Of a stretch of 64,000 nt of DNA, positions 52,429 to 60,808 are shown one piece after another. Position 1 is the first letter of the stretch. Each line of letters starts with the position of its first letter. Source of the stretch: Empedobacter tilapiae (lineage in GTDB: Bacteria > Bacteroidota > Bacteroidia > Flavobacteriales > Weeksellaceae). Location of the stretch: contig NZ_SRPE01000001.1 in the NCBI RefSeq assembly GCF_004785645.1, positions 62,001 through 126,000 on the forward strand. The letters are read 5' to 3'. Under the pieces are notes generated by a model. The model saw only the letters and a list, made by a program, of their open reading frames with translations. It did no database searches and was not told the origin of the DNA. The translations under genes were made by a program, and so were the position numbers.

Positions 52429-53002
52429 CTAAAGACCAAGGAAATCTAATTAATACATCTGAATATAAATAATAATCTGGAAGCATGACTGCTTTTGTAT
52501 TCGTAACAACTACAGATAATGAATAAATCTTTTTATTAGAATAAGACTCTTCTAATCTCGCAATCACATTTTTTAATGTATAGCCTGAATCCACTGCATC
52601 GTCTACTACTATTATTTTATCATATTCTCTTAGATTTAATTTAGAAGTAAAAACAATATTTCTATCCAAATTATTTTTCTGTCTCATCAATAAGTTATGT
52701 TCAATAATCCTAATTCCATTTAAAATAAGCCGAGGTGTTATTTTAAACACTTTCTTCAATATTTTTTTTATGAATTGATTATTTTTTTTTCGTTCTGTAG
52801 ATGGACGTTGACATTTTATAACTTCCAAATCAACTTTATCAAAAGTTGTTGTTTTTAAATATTTTACAACAAACTCTGCCAACGGAACACCTCCTTCTTT
52901 GATTCCTATGACCAAACATGAAGCATCTTCAACCAAAAATAAATTTAGCTTTTCCTTTAAAAAAGTCTCAAAAAGATTTTGATCAAAGTTGATTACTTTC
53001 AT
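52421..53002 (-). CDS. Phosphoribosyltransferase-fold protein
   Basis: A 193-residue protein with the PRPP-binding signature KIIVVDDAVDSGYTLKNV in its second half, the mark of type I phosphoribosyltransferases. The N-terminal part has VIGIKEGGVPLAEFVVKYL, a typical PRT flexible-loop neighbour. It does not look like hpt, apt or upp. A basic middle stretch (RPSTERKKNNQFIKKILKK) is unusual. Two bases behind recR and overlapping the HAD gene by 8 nt, so the three form an operon. Confidence 0.82.
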   Translation of the reverse strand: MKVINFDQNLFETFLKEKLNLFLVEDASCLVIGIKEGGVPLAEFVVKYLKTTTFDKVDLEVIKCQRPSTERKKNNQFIKKILKKVFKITPRLILNGIRIIEHNLLMRQKNNLDRNIVFTSKLNLREYDKIIVVDDAVDSGYTLKNVIARLEESYSNKKIYSLSVVVTNTKAVMLPDYYLYSDVLIRFPWSLDG

Positions 53003-53004
53003 AT

Positions 53005-53619
53005 TTAAAATTTATTTTCAGAATACGGAATTCGATGTTGTATAGAACGAACAAGCGTTGCTTCGTCTGCATATTCTAGCTCATCTCCTACTCCAAGACC
53101 TCTCGCAATCGTAGAAAAAACAATTGCAACATTCTTTAATTGTCGATACAAGTAAAAAACTGTTGTATCTCCTTCCATTGTAGAACTTAAAGCAAAAATT
53201 ATTTCTTTTACATTTTCATTCTGAACACGATCAACCAACGTTTGTATATTCAATTGCCCTGGTCCAACTCCTTCCATAGGGGAAATCTTACCTCCTAAAA
53301 CGTGATATTGCCCTTTAAATTGTCCTGTATTTTCTATTGCCATTACATCCCGCACATCTTCTACTACACATATTATAGTTTCATCTCTCAAAGGATTATT
53401 GCATATATCGCAAACATCATCATCTGAAATAGTATGACAGTGTTGACAATATTTAACATCATTCACTAAATGAGAAAGCGCTTCAGACAAAGCTGTTGTT
53501 TGGGACTTTGGACGATTCAACATATGTAAAACAAGTCGTAAAGCTGTTCTCTTTCCTATTCCCGGCAAATTTGACATCTCTTCTACTGCTCGCTCTAAAA
53601 CCTTGCTTGGGTAATTCAT
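53005..53619 (-). CDS. recR: Recombination protein RecR
   Basis: Works with RecF and RecO to load RecA on single-stranded gaps. The 204-residue protein has the helix-hairpin-helix start ([17 protein letters not shown]), a four-cysteine zinc finger ([18 protein letters not shown]) and the Toprim domain ([31 protein letters not shown]). Length and order are standard. A -7 box lies at 53643-53650 on the minus strand. Confidence 0.97.
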   Translation of the reverse strand: MNYPSKVLERAVEEMSNLPGIGKRTALRLVLHMLNRPKSQTTALSEALSHLVNDVKYCQHCHTISDDDVCDICNNPLRDETIICVVEDVRDVMAIENTGQFKGQYHVLGGKISPMEGVGPGQLNIQTLVDRVQNENVKEIIFALSSTMEGDTTVFYLYRQLKNVAIVFSTIARGLGVGDELEYADEATLVRSIQHRIPYSENKF

Positions 53620-53642
53620 TCGTTTTAAAAAATTATAGACGA

Positions 53643-53650
53643 CAAATTTA
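53643..53650 (-). promoter_or_regulatory. recR -7 box TAAATTTG (minus strand)
   Basis: Exact TAnnTTTG; predicted start near 53639 and a ~20-nt leader. It diverges from the symporter promoter. Confidence 0.5.
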
Positions 53651-53698
53651 CAATTTTATCTTCTTTAAATTAATCTACCATCATTAAACCAAAAATAT

Positions 53699-53706
53699 TA
53701 AATTTG
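53699..53706 (+). promoter_or_regulatory. -7 box TAAATTTG of the sodium:solute symporter gene
   Basis: Exact TAnnTTTG; predicted start near 53710 and a leader of about 18 nt. Confidence 0.5.
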
Positions 53707-53727
53707 GGCTTATTTACTAAATAAATT

Positions 53728-55260
53728 ATGAACTCAACAATTTTACTACTTTGTGTTATCGTATACTTTGTAGGACTTTTAGTTATCTCTTACTTCACCA
53801 GTCGAAATTCGGACAATCAATCTTTTTTTAATGGAAACAAAAAAAGTAAATGGTGGTTAGTTGCATTCGGAATGATTGGTACAAGCCTTAGTGGAGTTAC
53901 CTTTATTTCAGTTCCAGGTACAGTAGGAAAGTTAACTGGTTCCGAATATATTTATGGTGGATTCGAATACTATATGATGGTAATCGGGTTTTTCCTTGGT
54001 TATTTTATCGTAGCTGGCGTATTGCTTCCACTTTATTACCGTATGAATCTGACCTCGATTTACACCTATTTAGGAAAACGTTTTAATGTTGAAGCACACA
54101 AAATAGGTTCGGTTTTCTTTATTATTTCACGTGGAATTGGTGCTACTGCTCGTTTATATTTAGTAGTAAATGTGTTACAAATCTTTTTGTTAGACAATTT
54201 AGGCGTACCATTTTGGGTAACAACATTCGTGTTATTATTGATGATATTATTATACACGTTTGAAGGTGGTGTAAAAACAATTGTAGTTACAGATACATTA
54301 CAAACTTCCTTTATGATTATTAGTTTGATTGCTTGTATATGGTTTATTCTTTCGCATCTTAACTTATCTGTGGGTGAAGCTTACGATATGATGCAAGCGA
54401 AAAACTACACACATTTCATTAACCTTGACCCAAACTCGAAAACATATTTCTTGAAAACTATTTTGGGTGGAATGTTTATCACAATTGCAATGACTGGTCT
54501 TGACCAAGAAATGATGCAAAAAAATATTTCGGTTGACAACCTACAAAACTCAAAAAAGAATATGTTAACATTCGCTGGAACGTTACTAATTGTCAATTTA
54601 GCCTTCTTATTTTTGGGCGGATTACTTTATTTATATGCGATGAGCGAAGGTGGTTTTTATACTGCCGACGGTTTCTTTATGGAACAAGGAGGTCAAAATA
54701 TTATGGGTGATGACATGTTTCCAGCTCTTTCTCTTTTAGGACATCATTTCCCAATGATTATTTCGATTATCTTTATTATCGGATTAATCTCTGCATTATT
54801 CCCTTCTGCCGACGGAGCATTAACAGCTGTTACAAGTTCTTATTGCGTCGATTTATTAAATATTAACGAGGATAAAGTAAAATCAGAAAAGGAAAAGAAG
54901 AAGATTCGTATTCGTGTTCATTTAGTATTCACTGTCGTTTTCTTTATTTTGATTATGGTTTTCAAAATGATTAATAACAAATCAATTGTATATTTGGTAA
55001 TGGAAGTTGCAGGTTATACATACGGACCTTTATTAGGTTTATTTGCTTTTGGTATTTTGACAAAGCGCAACATTTACAAAAAATATTCAATCATTACAGT
55101 CGCTTTATTAGCTCCTGTTTTAACTTATATCATCAATGAAATGGTTATTAATTTTAGCGACTATAGAATTGGTGTTGAGTTAATTATTTTAAATGGTTTA
55201 TTAACATTTATCGGTTTATGGCTTGTAAGTTCTAACCAACAAAAAGAAGTTTCACATTAA
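53728..55260 (+). CDS. Sodium:solute symporter (SSS/SLC5 family)
   Basis: A 510-residue inner-membrane transporter with about 13 helices. Family marks include the N-terminal FFNGNKKSKWWLVAFGMIGTSLSGVTFISVPG, the conserved RGIGATARLYL and FIIGLISALFPSADGALTAVTSS with the Ser residues near the second sodium site. The family carries sugars, amino acids, sialic acid or other solutes with Na+; nothing nearby identifies the substrate. It diverges from recR. proC follows after 34 nt, so co-transcription is possible. Confidence 0.93.
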   Translation: MNSTILLLCVIVYFVGLLVISYFTSRNSDNQSFFNGNKKSKWWLVAFGMIGTSLSGVTFISVPGTVGKLTGSEYIYGGFEYYMMVIGFFLGYFIVAGVLLPLYYRMNLTSIYTYLGKRFNVEAHKIGSVFFIISRGIGATARLYLVVNVLQIFLLDNLGVPFWVTTFVLLLMILLYTFEGGVKTIVVTDTLQTSFMIISLIACIWFILSHLNLSVGEAYDMMQAKNYTHFINLDPNSKTYFLKTILGGMFITIAMTGLDQEMMQKNISVDNLQNSKKNMLTFAGTLLIVNLAFLFLGGLLYLYAMSEGGFYTADGFFMEQGGQNIMGDDMFPALSLLGHHFPMIISIIFIIGLISALFPSADGALTAVTSSYCVDLLNINEDKVKSEKEKKKIRIRVHLVFTVVFFILIMVFKMINNKSIVYLVMEVAGYTYGPLLGLFAFGILTKRNIYKKYSIITVALLAPVLTYIINEMVINFSDYRIGVELIILNGLLTFIGLWLVSSNQQKEVSH

Positions 55261-55294
55261 ACTATACATCACTAATTCTAACACTATACTACTT

Positions 55295-56077
55295 ATGAAA
55301 AAGATTGCAATTATTGGAGCAGGAAATTTAGGCATCTCTATTATAGAAGGTCTTATAAAGAATAAAGCTTTTGATGGTAAACAAATCATTGCAACGCGAA
55401 ATAATTTAACTAAAATTGAGCATCTTAACAAACAAGGTGTCACAGTTACTAATGACAATCATTATGCAGTAAAAGAAGCTGATTACGTCTTGCTTTGTGT
55501 AAAACCATACAAAGTAGAAGAAGTTTTGACGCAATTAAAAGACGATTTTACCACCAACAAAATATTAATATCAGTTGCGACTGGTATTTCATTGCAAACG
55601 TATCAAAACATTTTACCGCAAGGAATGTCAATTTTTCGTGCAATGCCTAATACAGCTGCTTCTGTGGAAGAATCGATAACTTGTATTTGCGGAAATAAAA
55701 CAGATAGTACATTAGTCAACGAAATAAAAGCGATTTTCAATCCAATAGGTGAAACTGTTGTTATTAACGAAGAATTGATGAACGCAGCAACTGTTATTGG
55801 TGCATGTGGAATTGCTTATGTTTTACGTTTTATAAGAGCAATGATACAAGGCGGAATAGAAATTGGGTTTGATACACAAACTGCATCTAAAATTGTAACA
55901 CAGACAGTAAAAGGAGCCGCTGAACTTTTAATTGAAAATGGCTTACATCCTGAACAAGAAATTGATAAAGTGACAACACCAAAAGGTTGTACAATTGCAG
56001 GATTAAATGAAATGGAACACCAAGGATTTAGTTCTGCTCTAATAAAAGGAATTAAAACCTCATTTGAAAAAATTTAG
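55295..56077 (+). CDS. proC: Pyrroline-5-carboxylate reductase
   Basis: Reduces 1-pyrroline-5-carboxylate to proline with NAD(P)H. The 260-residue protein has the Rossmann motif GAGNLGISIIEGL, VLLCVKPYKVEEVL, FRAMPNTAASVEES, and the C-terminal signature KVTTPKGCTIAGLNEME with the family's conserved TTPGG-like stretch (here TTPKG). Length is typical. A conserved small gene starts one base after the stop. Confidence 0.95.
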   Translation: MKKIAIIGAGNLGISIIEGLIKNKAFDGKQIIATRNNLTKIEHLNKQGVTVTNDNHYAVKEADYVLLCVKPYKVEEVLTQLKDDFTTNKILISVATGISLQTYQNILPQGMSIFRAMPNTAASVEESITCICGNKTDSTLVNEIKAIFNPIGETVVINEELMNAATVIGACGIAYVLRFIRAMIQGGIEIGFDTQTASKIVTQTVKGAAELLIENGLHPEQEIDKVTTPKGCTIAGLNEMEHQGFSSALIKGIKTSFEKI

Positions 56078-56078
56078 A

Positions 56079-56321
56079 ATGGAAAAGAAATTAAAATTAA
56101 TCTGGGATTTCTATGGTCCCGATGCTATACCAACTGCTAAGCACCACGCAATTCACTTGAAGCAATATGCAGAGAAAGAAAAATTACAAAGTACATTTTC
56201 CGAATTTGTAGAAGTTGAACCCGAATATGCAGTTGCTTATCTGGTTGTCGTAGAATCTGAAATGATACAAGTTCGCGATGCTTTAATACCTCATCGTGGT
56301 GAGTGGCACGTAGACGAATAA
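56079..56321 (+). CDS. Small conserved protein of unknown function downstream of proC
   Basis: An 80-residue soluble protein beginning MEKKLKLIWDFYGPDAIPTA. The open frame runs back into proC, but the ATG at 56079, directly after the proC stop, fits the tight operon. The sequence has a charged helix (HAIHLKQYAEKEKL) and the end DALIPHRGEWHVDE. I believe short proteins of this kind recur in Bacteroidota, but I know of no function. A strong terminator follows. Confidence 0.75.
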   Translation: MEKKLKLIWDFYGPDAIPTAKHHAIHLKQYAEKEKLQSTFSEFVEVEPEYAVAYLVVVESEMIQVRDALIPHRGEWHVDE

Positions 56322-56326
56322 TCACT

Positions 56327-56354
56327 AACGGATGTAGTAATAACTACATCCGTT
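56327..56354 (+). terminator. Terminator of the proC operon
   Basis: A 12-bp perfect stem (56327-56338 with 56343-56354) with AATA loop and a T-rich tail. Confidence 0.88.
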
Positions 56355-56402
56355 TTGTTTATAAACAAGCCTTATGTACCCCTTATCAGTAGAGGCTTAC
56401 AA

Positions 56403-56512
56403 AAACCTAGTGAGGAATCAAGCAAAACCTAGTTAAGAGTTTAGTGAAACCTGCGCAGCTTTTGATCAAAACCTAACGAGGTTTGCCTTAAAAGCTGCGC
56501 AGGTTTTTCTTT
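56403..56512. repeat. 22-nt-phased AAACCT element with a 17-bp nested hairpin
   Basis: AAACCT occurs at 56403, 56425, 56447 and 56469, exactly 22 nt apart each time; a fifth, altered unit (AAAGCT) follows at 56491. The complement AGGTTT occurs at 56479 and 56501, again 22 nt apart. Positions 56447-56463 and 56490-56506 form a perfect 17-bp inverted repeat containing CTGCGCAG, with a smaller perfect hairpin (56469-56474 with 56479-56484) in its loop. A T-run follows. It may also terminate transcription, but the proC operon already has a terminator upstream. Confidence 0.85.
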
Positions 56513-56580
56513 ATCAAAAATTATCCTCCCCAATTGTAGTGATTTATCTACTATCATTTTTTTGCCCATTAAAAAAGAAT

Positions 56581-56588
56581 TATTTTTG
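56581..56588 (+). promoter_or_regulatory. -7 box TATTTTTG of the transketolase operon
   Basis: Exact TAnnTTTG, with a TTTG at 56561-56564 at slightly short spacing (16 nt). Predicted start near 56592, giving a ~19-nt leader before the ATG at 56611. Confidence 0.6.
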
Positions 56589-56610
56589 TTCAAATTTTTA
56601 TAAACAAACA

Positions 56611-57456
56611 ATGACACTTCAAGAACTTCAAACACAAGTACAACAAACAAGGAGAGATATTTTGAGAATGGTACATGCCGTAAATAGTGGACACCCAGGT
56701 GGATCATTAGGATGTGCAGAATTCTTTGCCGCATTATATGGTAAAGTAATGACGTATTCTAAAGATTTCTCTATGGACGGAAAAGGAGAAGATTTGTTCT
56801 TCTTATCAAATGGTCATATTTCACCAGTTTTCTATAGTACATTAGCTCGTTCAGGATTTTTCCCTGTAAGCGAATTAGCTACATTCAGAAAACTAGATTC
56901 TCGTTTACAAGGTCACCCTACAACACACGAAGGTTTACCAGGTATTCGTATTGCTTCTGGTTCTTTAGGACAAGGATTATCTGTTGCTTTAGGAGCTGCA
57001 CAAGCAAAAAAATTAAACAATGACGACAAATTGGTCTACACATTACATGGTGATGGTGAATTACAAGAAGGTCAAGTTTGGGAAGCTTTTATGTATGCTG
57101 CTGGTAAAAAAGTAGATAACGTAATTGCTACAATTGATTACAATGGTCGTCAAATTGACGGTGATACAGATGTAGTAATGCCTTTAGGAGATTTAAAAGC
57201 TAAGTTAGAAGCTTTTGGATGGATTGTTTTAGAGGAAGAAAATGGTAATGATTTAGAAAAAGTAATTGCTGTTTTAGAACAAGCTAAAACATTAACAGGA
57301 AACGGAAAACCAGTTTCTATCTTATTACATACAGAAATGGGTAATGGCGTTGACTTTATGATGGGAAGTCATTCTTGGCATGGTAAAGCTCCTAACGATG
57401 AGCAATTAACATCTGCATTAGAGCAAAACCCTGAAACTGAATTAACAGATTACTAA
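56611..57456 (+). CDS. tktA: Transketolase, N-terminal subunit
   Basis: Carries the thiamine diphosphate-binding half of transketolase, which moves two-carbon units between sugar phosphates in the pentose phosphate pathway. The 281-residue protein shows AVNSGHPGGSLGCAEF, SNGHISPVFYS, GSLGQGLSVALGAA and the cofactor motif HGDGELQEGQVWEAFMYA. This split form is common in Bacteroidota. The open frame starts at 56539, but MTLQELQTQVQQ at 56611 follows the promoter and fits the family. The partner subunit lies 2.2 kb downstream at 59671, beyond two unrelated genes. Confidence 0.94.
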   Translation: MTLQELQTQVQQTRRDILRMVHAVNSGHPGGSLGCAEFFAALYGKVMTYSKDFSMDGKGEDLFFLSNGHISPVFYSTLARSGFFPVSELATFRKLDSRLQGHPTTHEGLPGIRIASGSLGQGLSVALGAAQAKKLNNDDKLVYTLHGDGELQEGQVWEAFMYAAGKKVDNVIATIDYNGRQIDGDTDVVMPLGDLKAKLEAFGWIVLEEENGNDLEKVIAVLEQAKTLTGNGKPVSILLHTEMGNGVDFMMGSHSWHGKAPNDEQLTSALEQNPETELTDY

Positions 57457-57481
57457 AATTAACATTAACCCCAAAAATACT

Positions 57482-58951
57482 ATGAAAACGTTATTTTATT
57501 CTATACTTACGCTTTGTTCTTTGACAGCCTTTGGGCAAGAAAAAACATTTTCTTTTGACAAAAAAATCTCTTATAAGATTAGTATGCCTGATGAAATTCA
57601 AGGTTATTTAACAGGAGAAGAAGAAATGTTTTTTATTAATTATCTCTCAAAAGAAGCAATATTAGGAACCTTTGAAGGAAATAATTATATCTATCAAACT
57701 GATGTAACAAATAGTTTCAATCACGAATCTTTTTTAACATTGAATAATAGACTTTACAATGTCTTTGCAAACTCTTTAGAAAATGATTTAAAGATTAAAA
57801 TACCATATTATTATGAAGGTATTGACGAAAAGAACTTGTTACCTTATGATGATGAATTTTTTCCTGAAGTTCTTTCAATAAAAAGCATGAACTCTACACA
57901 AACTATTAATGGATATAAGTGTAATGATTATGAAATAGAATCGAAAGCTTTTGAAGAAGTAAAAAAGTCTACAATTTGTATTGATGAAAAAAATCAATTG
58001 GATAACATGAGTCATTTGTTTCCAAAAAGTAAATTGAAAGGTCTTTTAGTTCGTATTGATGCAGGAGATTTTGTTGGTTTTACAATCGATAAAGTATCCA
58101 ATGCTAACGTAAAAGTGAAGTTTGATGAAAAGAAAGAAATCGAAAACTTTACAAATGTAATAGCAAAAAAGAAGCAAGAATATGACAACCTAATGGCAAG
58201 TGTAGATACCACTTATGCTACTGAAGCTTACACACCAGACAATCGTTACGAAGATCCGATTATTAATTATTATACATATCAAACATCTGATAATAGTAAT
58301 GTCAACAATCTTTTTGGAACTATTGCTTCTCTCAACTATAGCTTAGTCTATACAGATAATGATTATGATGGAAATCCTGACATTGATCGTCCTAGAGCTT
58401 TATCAACAGCTGAAGCTTCTACAAGTCAGTTAGTAAAACAATTCAAAAAGAATAAATTAGCAAACAAAGGTGAAGTAAAAGAATTAAATAATCTTTTCAA
58501 AACATATTTTGATGATGCTAAAAAGTTTAAGTTAGCAGAAGTAACAACAGATTATGAAGCAGCAGCCGTTGCAGTAGATTCAGCTGTGGCTGATTATTCT
58601 ATGGCAGACTACTATGATCCATATTCTTCTGTTTACAAAACAACAGATATTAGCAAAATAGATTTAGCAATAGACAATCCTAATGTTCAAGACTTTATGA
58701 AAGTTGCTCCTGAACATTGTAAAGATTTAAAAACTAAAATTCCTACTTTTCTTGATAAAGAATTAGGAAACTTAGTTTACAATTATGCAGGACAAGTGTG
58801 CGATTTGTACATCTATCAAAGCGGAAGTGTTGGTTTATCTGAAACAATTGATGCAATGAGAAAAAGTGTTTTAGAAATTAACAATAAATACGATAAACTG
58901 AAAAAAGAAGACAAAGATAAATTAACAACTTTCTTGAATTCTTTGGATTAA
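57482..58951 (+). CDS. Secreted protein of unknown function inside the transketolase operon
   Basis: A 489-residue protein with signal peptide (MKTLFYSILTLCSLTAFGQ). Residues ~20-240 share layout with the next gene product (both have a FSFDKKISYKI-like start and a CIDEKNQ / CIDTNSN segment followed by LKGL). The second half is unlike it: an acidic, Tyr- and Asp-rich middle (NDYDGNPDIDRPR, EAAAVAVDSAVADYSMADYYDPY) and a helical end with a Cys pair (PEHCKDLKTK, GQVCDLYIY). No family recognised. It starts 25 nt behind tktA and cannot be an enzyme subunit of transketolase, which is cytoplasmic. Confidence 0.78.
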   Translation: MKTLFYSILTLCSLTAFGQEKTFSFDKKISYKISMPDEIQGYLTGEEEMFFINYLSKEAILGTFEGNNYIYQTDVTNSFNHESFLTLNNRLYNVFANSLENDLKIKIPYYYEGIDEKNLLPYDDEFFPEVLSIKSMNSTQTINGYKCNDYEIESKAFEEVKKSTICIDEKNQLDNMSHLFPKSKLKGLLVRIDAGDFVGFTIDKVSNANVKVKFDEKKEIENFTNVIAKKKQEYDNLMASVDTTYATEAYTPDNRYEDPIINYYTYQTSDNSNVNNLFGTIASLNYSLVYTDNDYDGNPDIDRPRALSTAEASTSQLVKQFKKNKLANKGEVKELNNLFKTYFDDAKKFKLAEVTTDYEAAAVAVDSAVADYSMADYYDPYSSVYKTTDISKIDLAIDNPNVQDFMKVAPEHCKDLKTKIPTFLDKELGNLVYNYAGQVCDLYIYQSGSVGLSETIDAMRKSVLEINNKYDKLKKEDKDKLTTFLNSLD

Positions 58952-58972
58952 TAATTATCAAATGTCTCGATA

Positions 58973-59674
58973 ATGAAAAAGTCTATCAGCTTCATTTTAA
59001 TAATTTTGACAAGTTTTACTTTTGCTCAAATGCAATCGTATAAATTTGAAAACGTTATACAATATCGTATCAAAAGTGATTTCTATTCAGATTTTCTGGA
59101 TATTTTATCGACAAAAGATTACAAAACACATTTGATGATAACAAGAACTCCTATGGGAAATTTTGCTTCATTAAAAGTAAACGACAATATGTATTCTGTT
59201 TACAGTGAAGAAAAAAATCCTAAGGTTTTTAAAATTGACTTTGAAGGAACAAAAGATTTATTAGGAAATACATTTTTAGTAACTGATAATCCTAGTTTAA
59301 CGAATTCAATTATAGGAAATAAGTATGTTGCAAACAGAACAGGTCAAAAAGAAACGATTCTAAATCAAAAGTGCGAAGTATTCAACATTTTTAGAAAAGA
59401 TAACAACAACGATGATGGAACAGAAATTTGTATCGACACAAATTCTAATATCAACACCGTTCCGTTTATCAATTCTGAACTAAATTTGAAAGGCTTGATT
59501 TATCGAGTTGGACATAATATTGTGTTAGAAAATGTTGAAACACTACAAAATTGGATAAAAAAGAGCGCTGGAGAGGAAGAAGTTAATATTTCACCAAATG
59601 ATTTCATTTATCAATTTGATGAAAAAACAGAATTAGAAGAATACAGAAACGAATACAAAAAACAAAAACAATGA
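58973..59674 (+). CDS. Secreted protein of unknown function, related to the preceding gene product
   Basis: A 233-residue exported protein (signal peptide MKKSISFILIILTSFTFAQ). It looks like a shorter relative of the protein at 57482: beta-rich, with a Cys pair in LNQKCEVFNIFRK and TEICIDTNSN, then LNLKGLIYRVG. The Cys-x(n)-CID plus LKGL pattern also recalls the DUF4412/GLPGLI type of periplasmic proteins, but the match is loose. Its stop overlaps the start of the C-terminal transketolase gene by 4 nt (ATGA), showing that it belongs to that operon. Confidence 0.78.
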   Translation: MKKSISFILIILTSFTFAQMQSYKFENVIQYRIKSDFYSDFLDILSTKDYKTHLMITRTPMGNFASLKVNDNMYSVYSEEKNPKVFKIDFEGTKDLLGNTFLVTDNPSLTNSIIGNKYVANRTGQKETILNQKCEVFNIFRKDNNNDDGTEICIDTNSNINTVPFINSELNLKGLIYRVGHNIVLENVETLQNWIKKSAGEEEVNISPNDFIYQFDEKTELEEYRNEYKKQKQ

Positions 59675-60615
59675 TAGACTTAACATACACAGAAAAAAAA
59701 GATACACGTAGTGGATTCGGAGACGGATTAACAGAATTGGGAAGAACAAACCCTAATGTTGTTGCATTATGTGCTGACTTGATTGGTTCATTAAAAATGG
59801 ATCAGTTCATTAAAGAAAACCCAGAGCGTTTTTTCCAAATTGGTATTGCAGAAGCAAATATGATGGGAATTGCTGCAGGTTTAACTATTGGAGGTAAAAT
59901 TCCTTTTACGGGAACTTTCGCTGAATTTTCTACAGCTCGTGTTTACGATCAAATTCGTCAATCTATCGCTTACTCTAACAAAAATGTAAAAATCGCTGCT
60001 TCTCACGCTGGTTTAACACTAGGAGAAGATGGTGCAACTCACCAAACATTAGAAGATATTGGTTTGATGAAAATGTTACCAGGAATGGTAGTTATCAATC
60101 CTTGTGATTATAATCAAACAAAAGCTGCCACTCTTGCTGCCGCTGAGTATGAAGGTCCTGTTTACTTACGTTTCGGACGTCCTGCTGTTCCAGTTTTCAC
60201 ACCAGCTGACCAAAAATTTGAAATTGGTAAAGGTATATTAATGAATGAGGGTTCTGATGTAACAATTGTTGCTACAGGTCACTTAGTTTGGGAATCTTTA
60301 GTTGCTGCTGCTGAGTTAGAAAAAGAAGGAATTTCTTGTGAGGTAATCAATATTCATACAATTAAACCATTGGATGAAGAAATTATTTTAAACTCTGTAA
60401 AGAAAACAGGAAAAATTGTAACAGCTGAAGAACATAATATCTTAGGAGGTTTAGGTGAATCTGTTGCAAGAGTTTTAGCACAAAAATTACCCACAAAACA
60501 AGCTTTCGTTGCTGTAAACGATCAATTTGGTGAATCTGGAACTCCTTCAGATTTAATGAAAAAATATGGTATTGATTCTACTGCTGTAATTGAAAAAGTG
60601 AAATCTTTACTTTAA
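59671..60615 (+). CDS. tktB: Transketolase, C-terminal subunit
   Basis: The pyrimidine-binding and C-terminal half of transketolase. 314 residues with FFQIGIAEANMMGIAAGLTIGG (the catalytic glutamate region), FAEFSTARVYDQIRQS, SHAGLTLGEDGATHQTLEDIGLM and the C-terminal domain (VTIVATGHLVWESLVAA, EEHNILGGLGESVA). It needs the product of the gene at 56611 to form the active enzyme. The start overlaps the stop of the secreted-protein gene by 4 nt, so translation is probably coupled to it. A terminator follows. Confidence 0.94.
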   Translation: MIDLTYTEKKDTRSGFGDGLTELGRTNPNVVALCADLIGSLKMDQFIKENPERFFQIGIAEANMMGIAAGLTIGGKIPFTGTFAEFSTARVYDQIRQSIAYSNKNVKIAASHAGLTLGEDGATHQTLEDIGLMKMLPGMVVINPCDYNQTKAATLAAAEYEGPVYLRFGRPAVPVFTPADQKFEIGKGILMNEGSDVTIVATGHLVWESLVAAAELEKEGISCEVINIHTIKPLDEEIILNSVKKTGKIVTAEEHNILGGLGESVARVLAQKLPTKQAFVAVNDQFGESGTPSDLMKKYGIDSTAVIEKVKSLL

Positions 60616-60633
60616 TCCATTTTATAAAATAAT

Positions 60634-60662
60634 AAAAAGGAGCTTATAATAAGCTCCTTTTT
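60634..60662 (+). terminator. Terminator of the transketolase operon
   Basis: A 13-bp perfect stem (60634-60646 with 60650-60662) with a 3-nt loop and T-run. Confidence 0.9.
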
Positions 60663-60698
60663 TAGTAAATTAGAAAAATGATATTTCAAATCATTTAG

Positions 60699-60756
60699 GT
60701 TGGTTGATAAGCAAAATGCTTTTCTATCCATAGGTATTTTGCAAATATAGACCAAC
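60699..60756. repeat. Nested imperfect inverted repeat upstream of the PAS-LuxR gene
   Basis: GTTGGT (60699-60704) pairs with ACCAAC (60751-60756), and GCAAAAT (60711-60717) pairs with ATTTTGC (60736-60742). No T-run follows, so it is not a simple terminator. It could be a regulator-binding region or a structured leader. Confidence 0.45.
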
Positions 60757-60808
60757 TTATCCGAATAAAAAATACTCATTAATTAGTATAAATTTTTGAT
60801 TTTAATTC

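Noticed and set aside
56403-56512. Possible CRISPR array, because of regular direct repeats
   Set aside because: Repeats share only six to eight bases, the period is 22 nt with no room for spacers, the units form palindromes with each other, and no cas gene is present.
56539-56610. N-terminal extension of the transketolase subunit
   Set aside because: The extra 24 codons cover the -7 box and have no family similarity; MTLQELQ at 56611 is the natural start.
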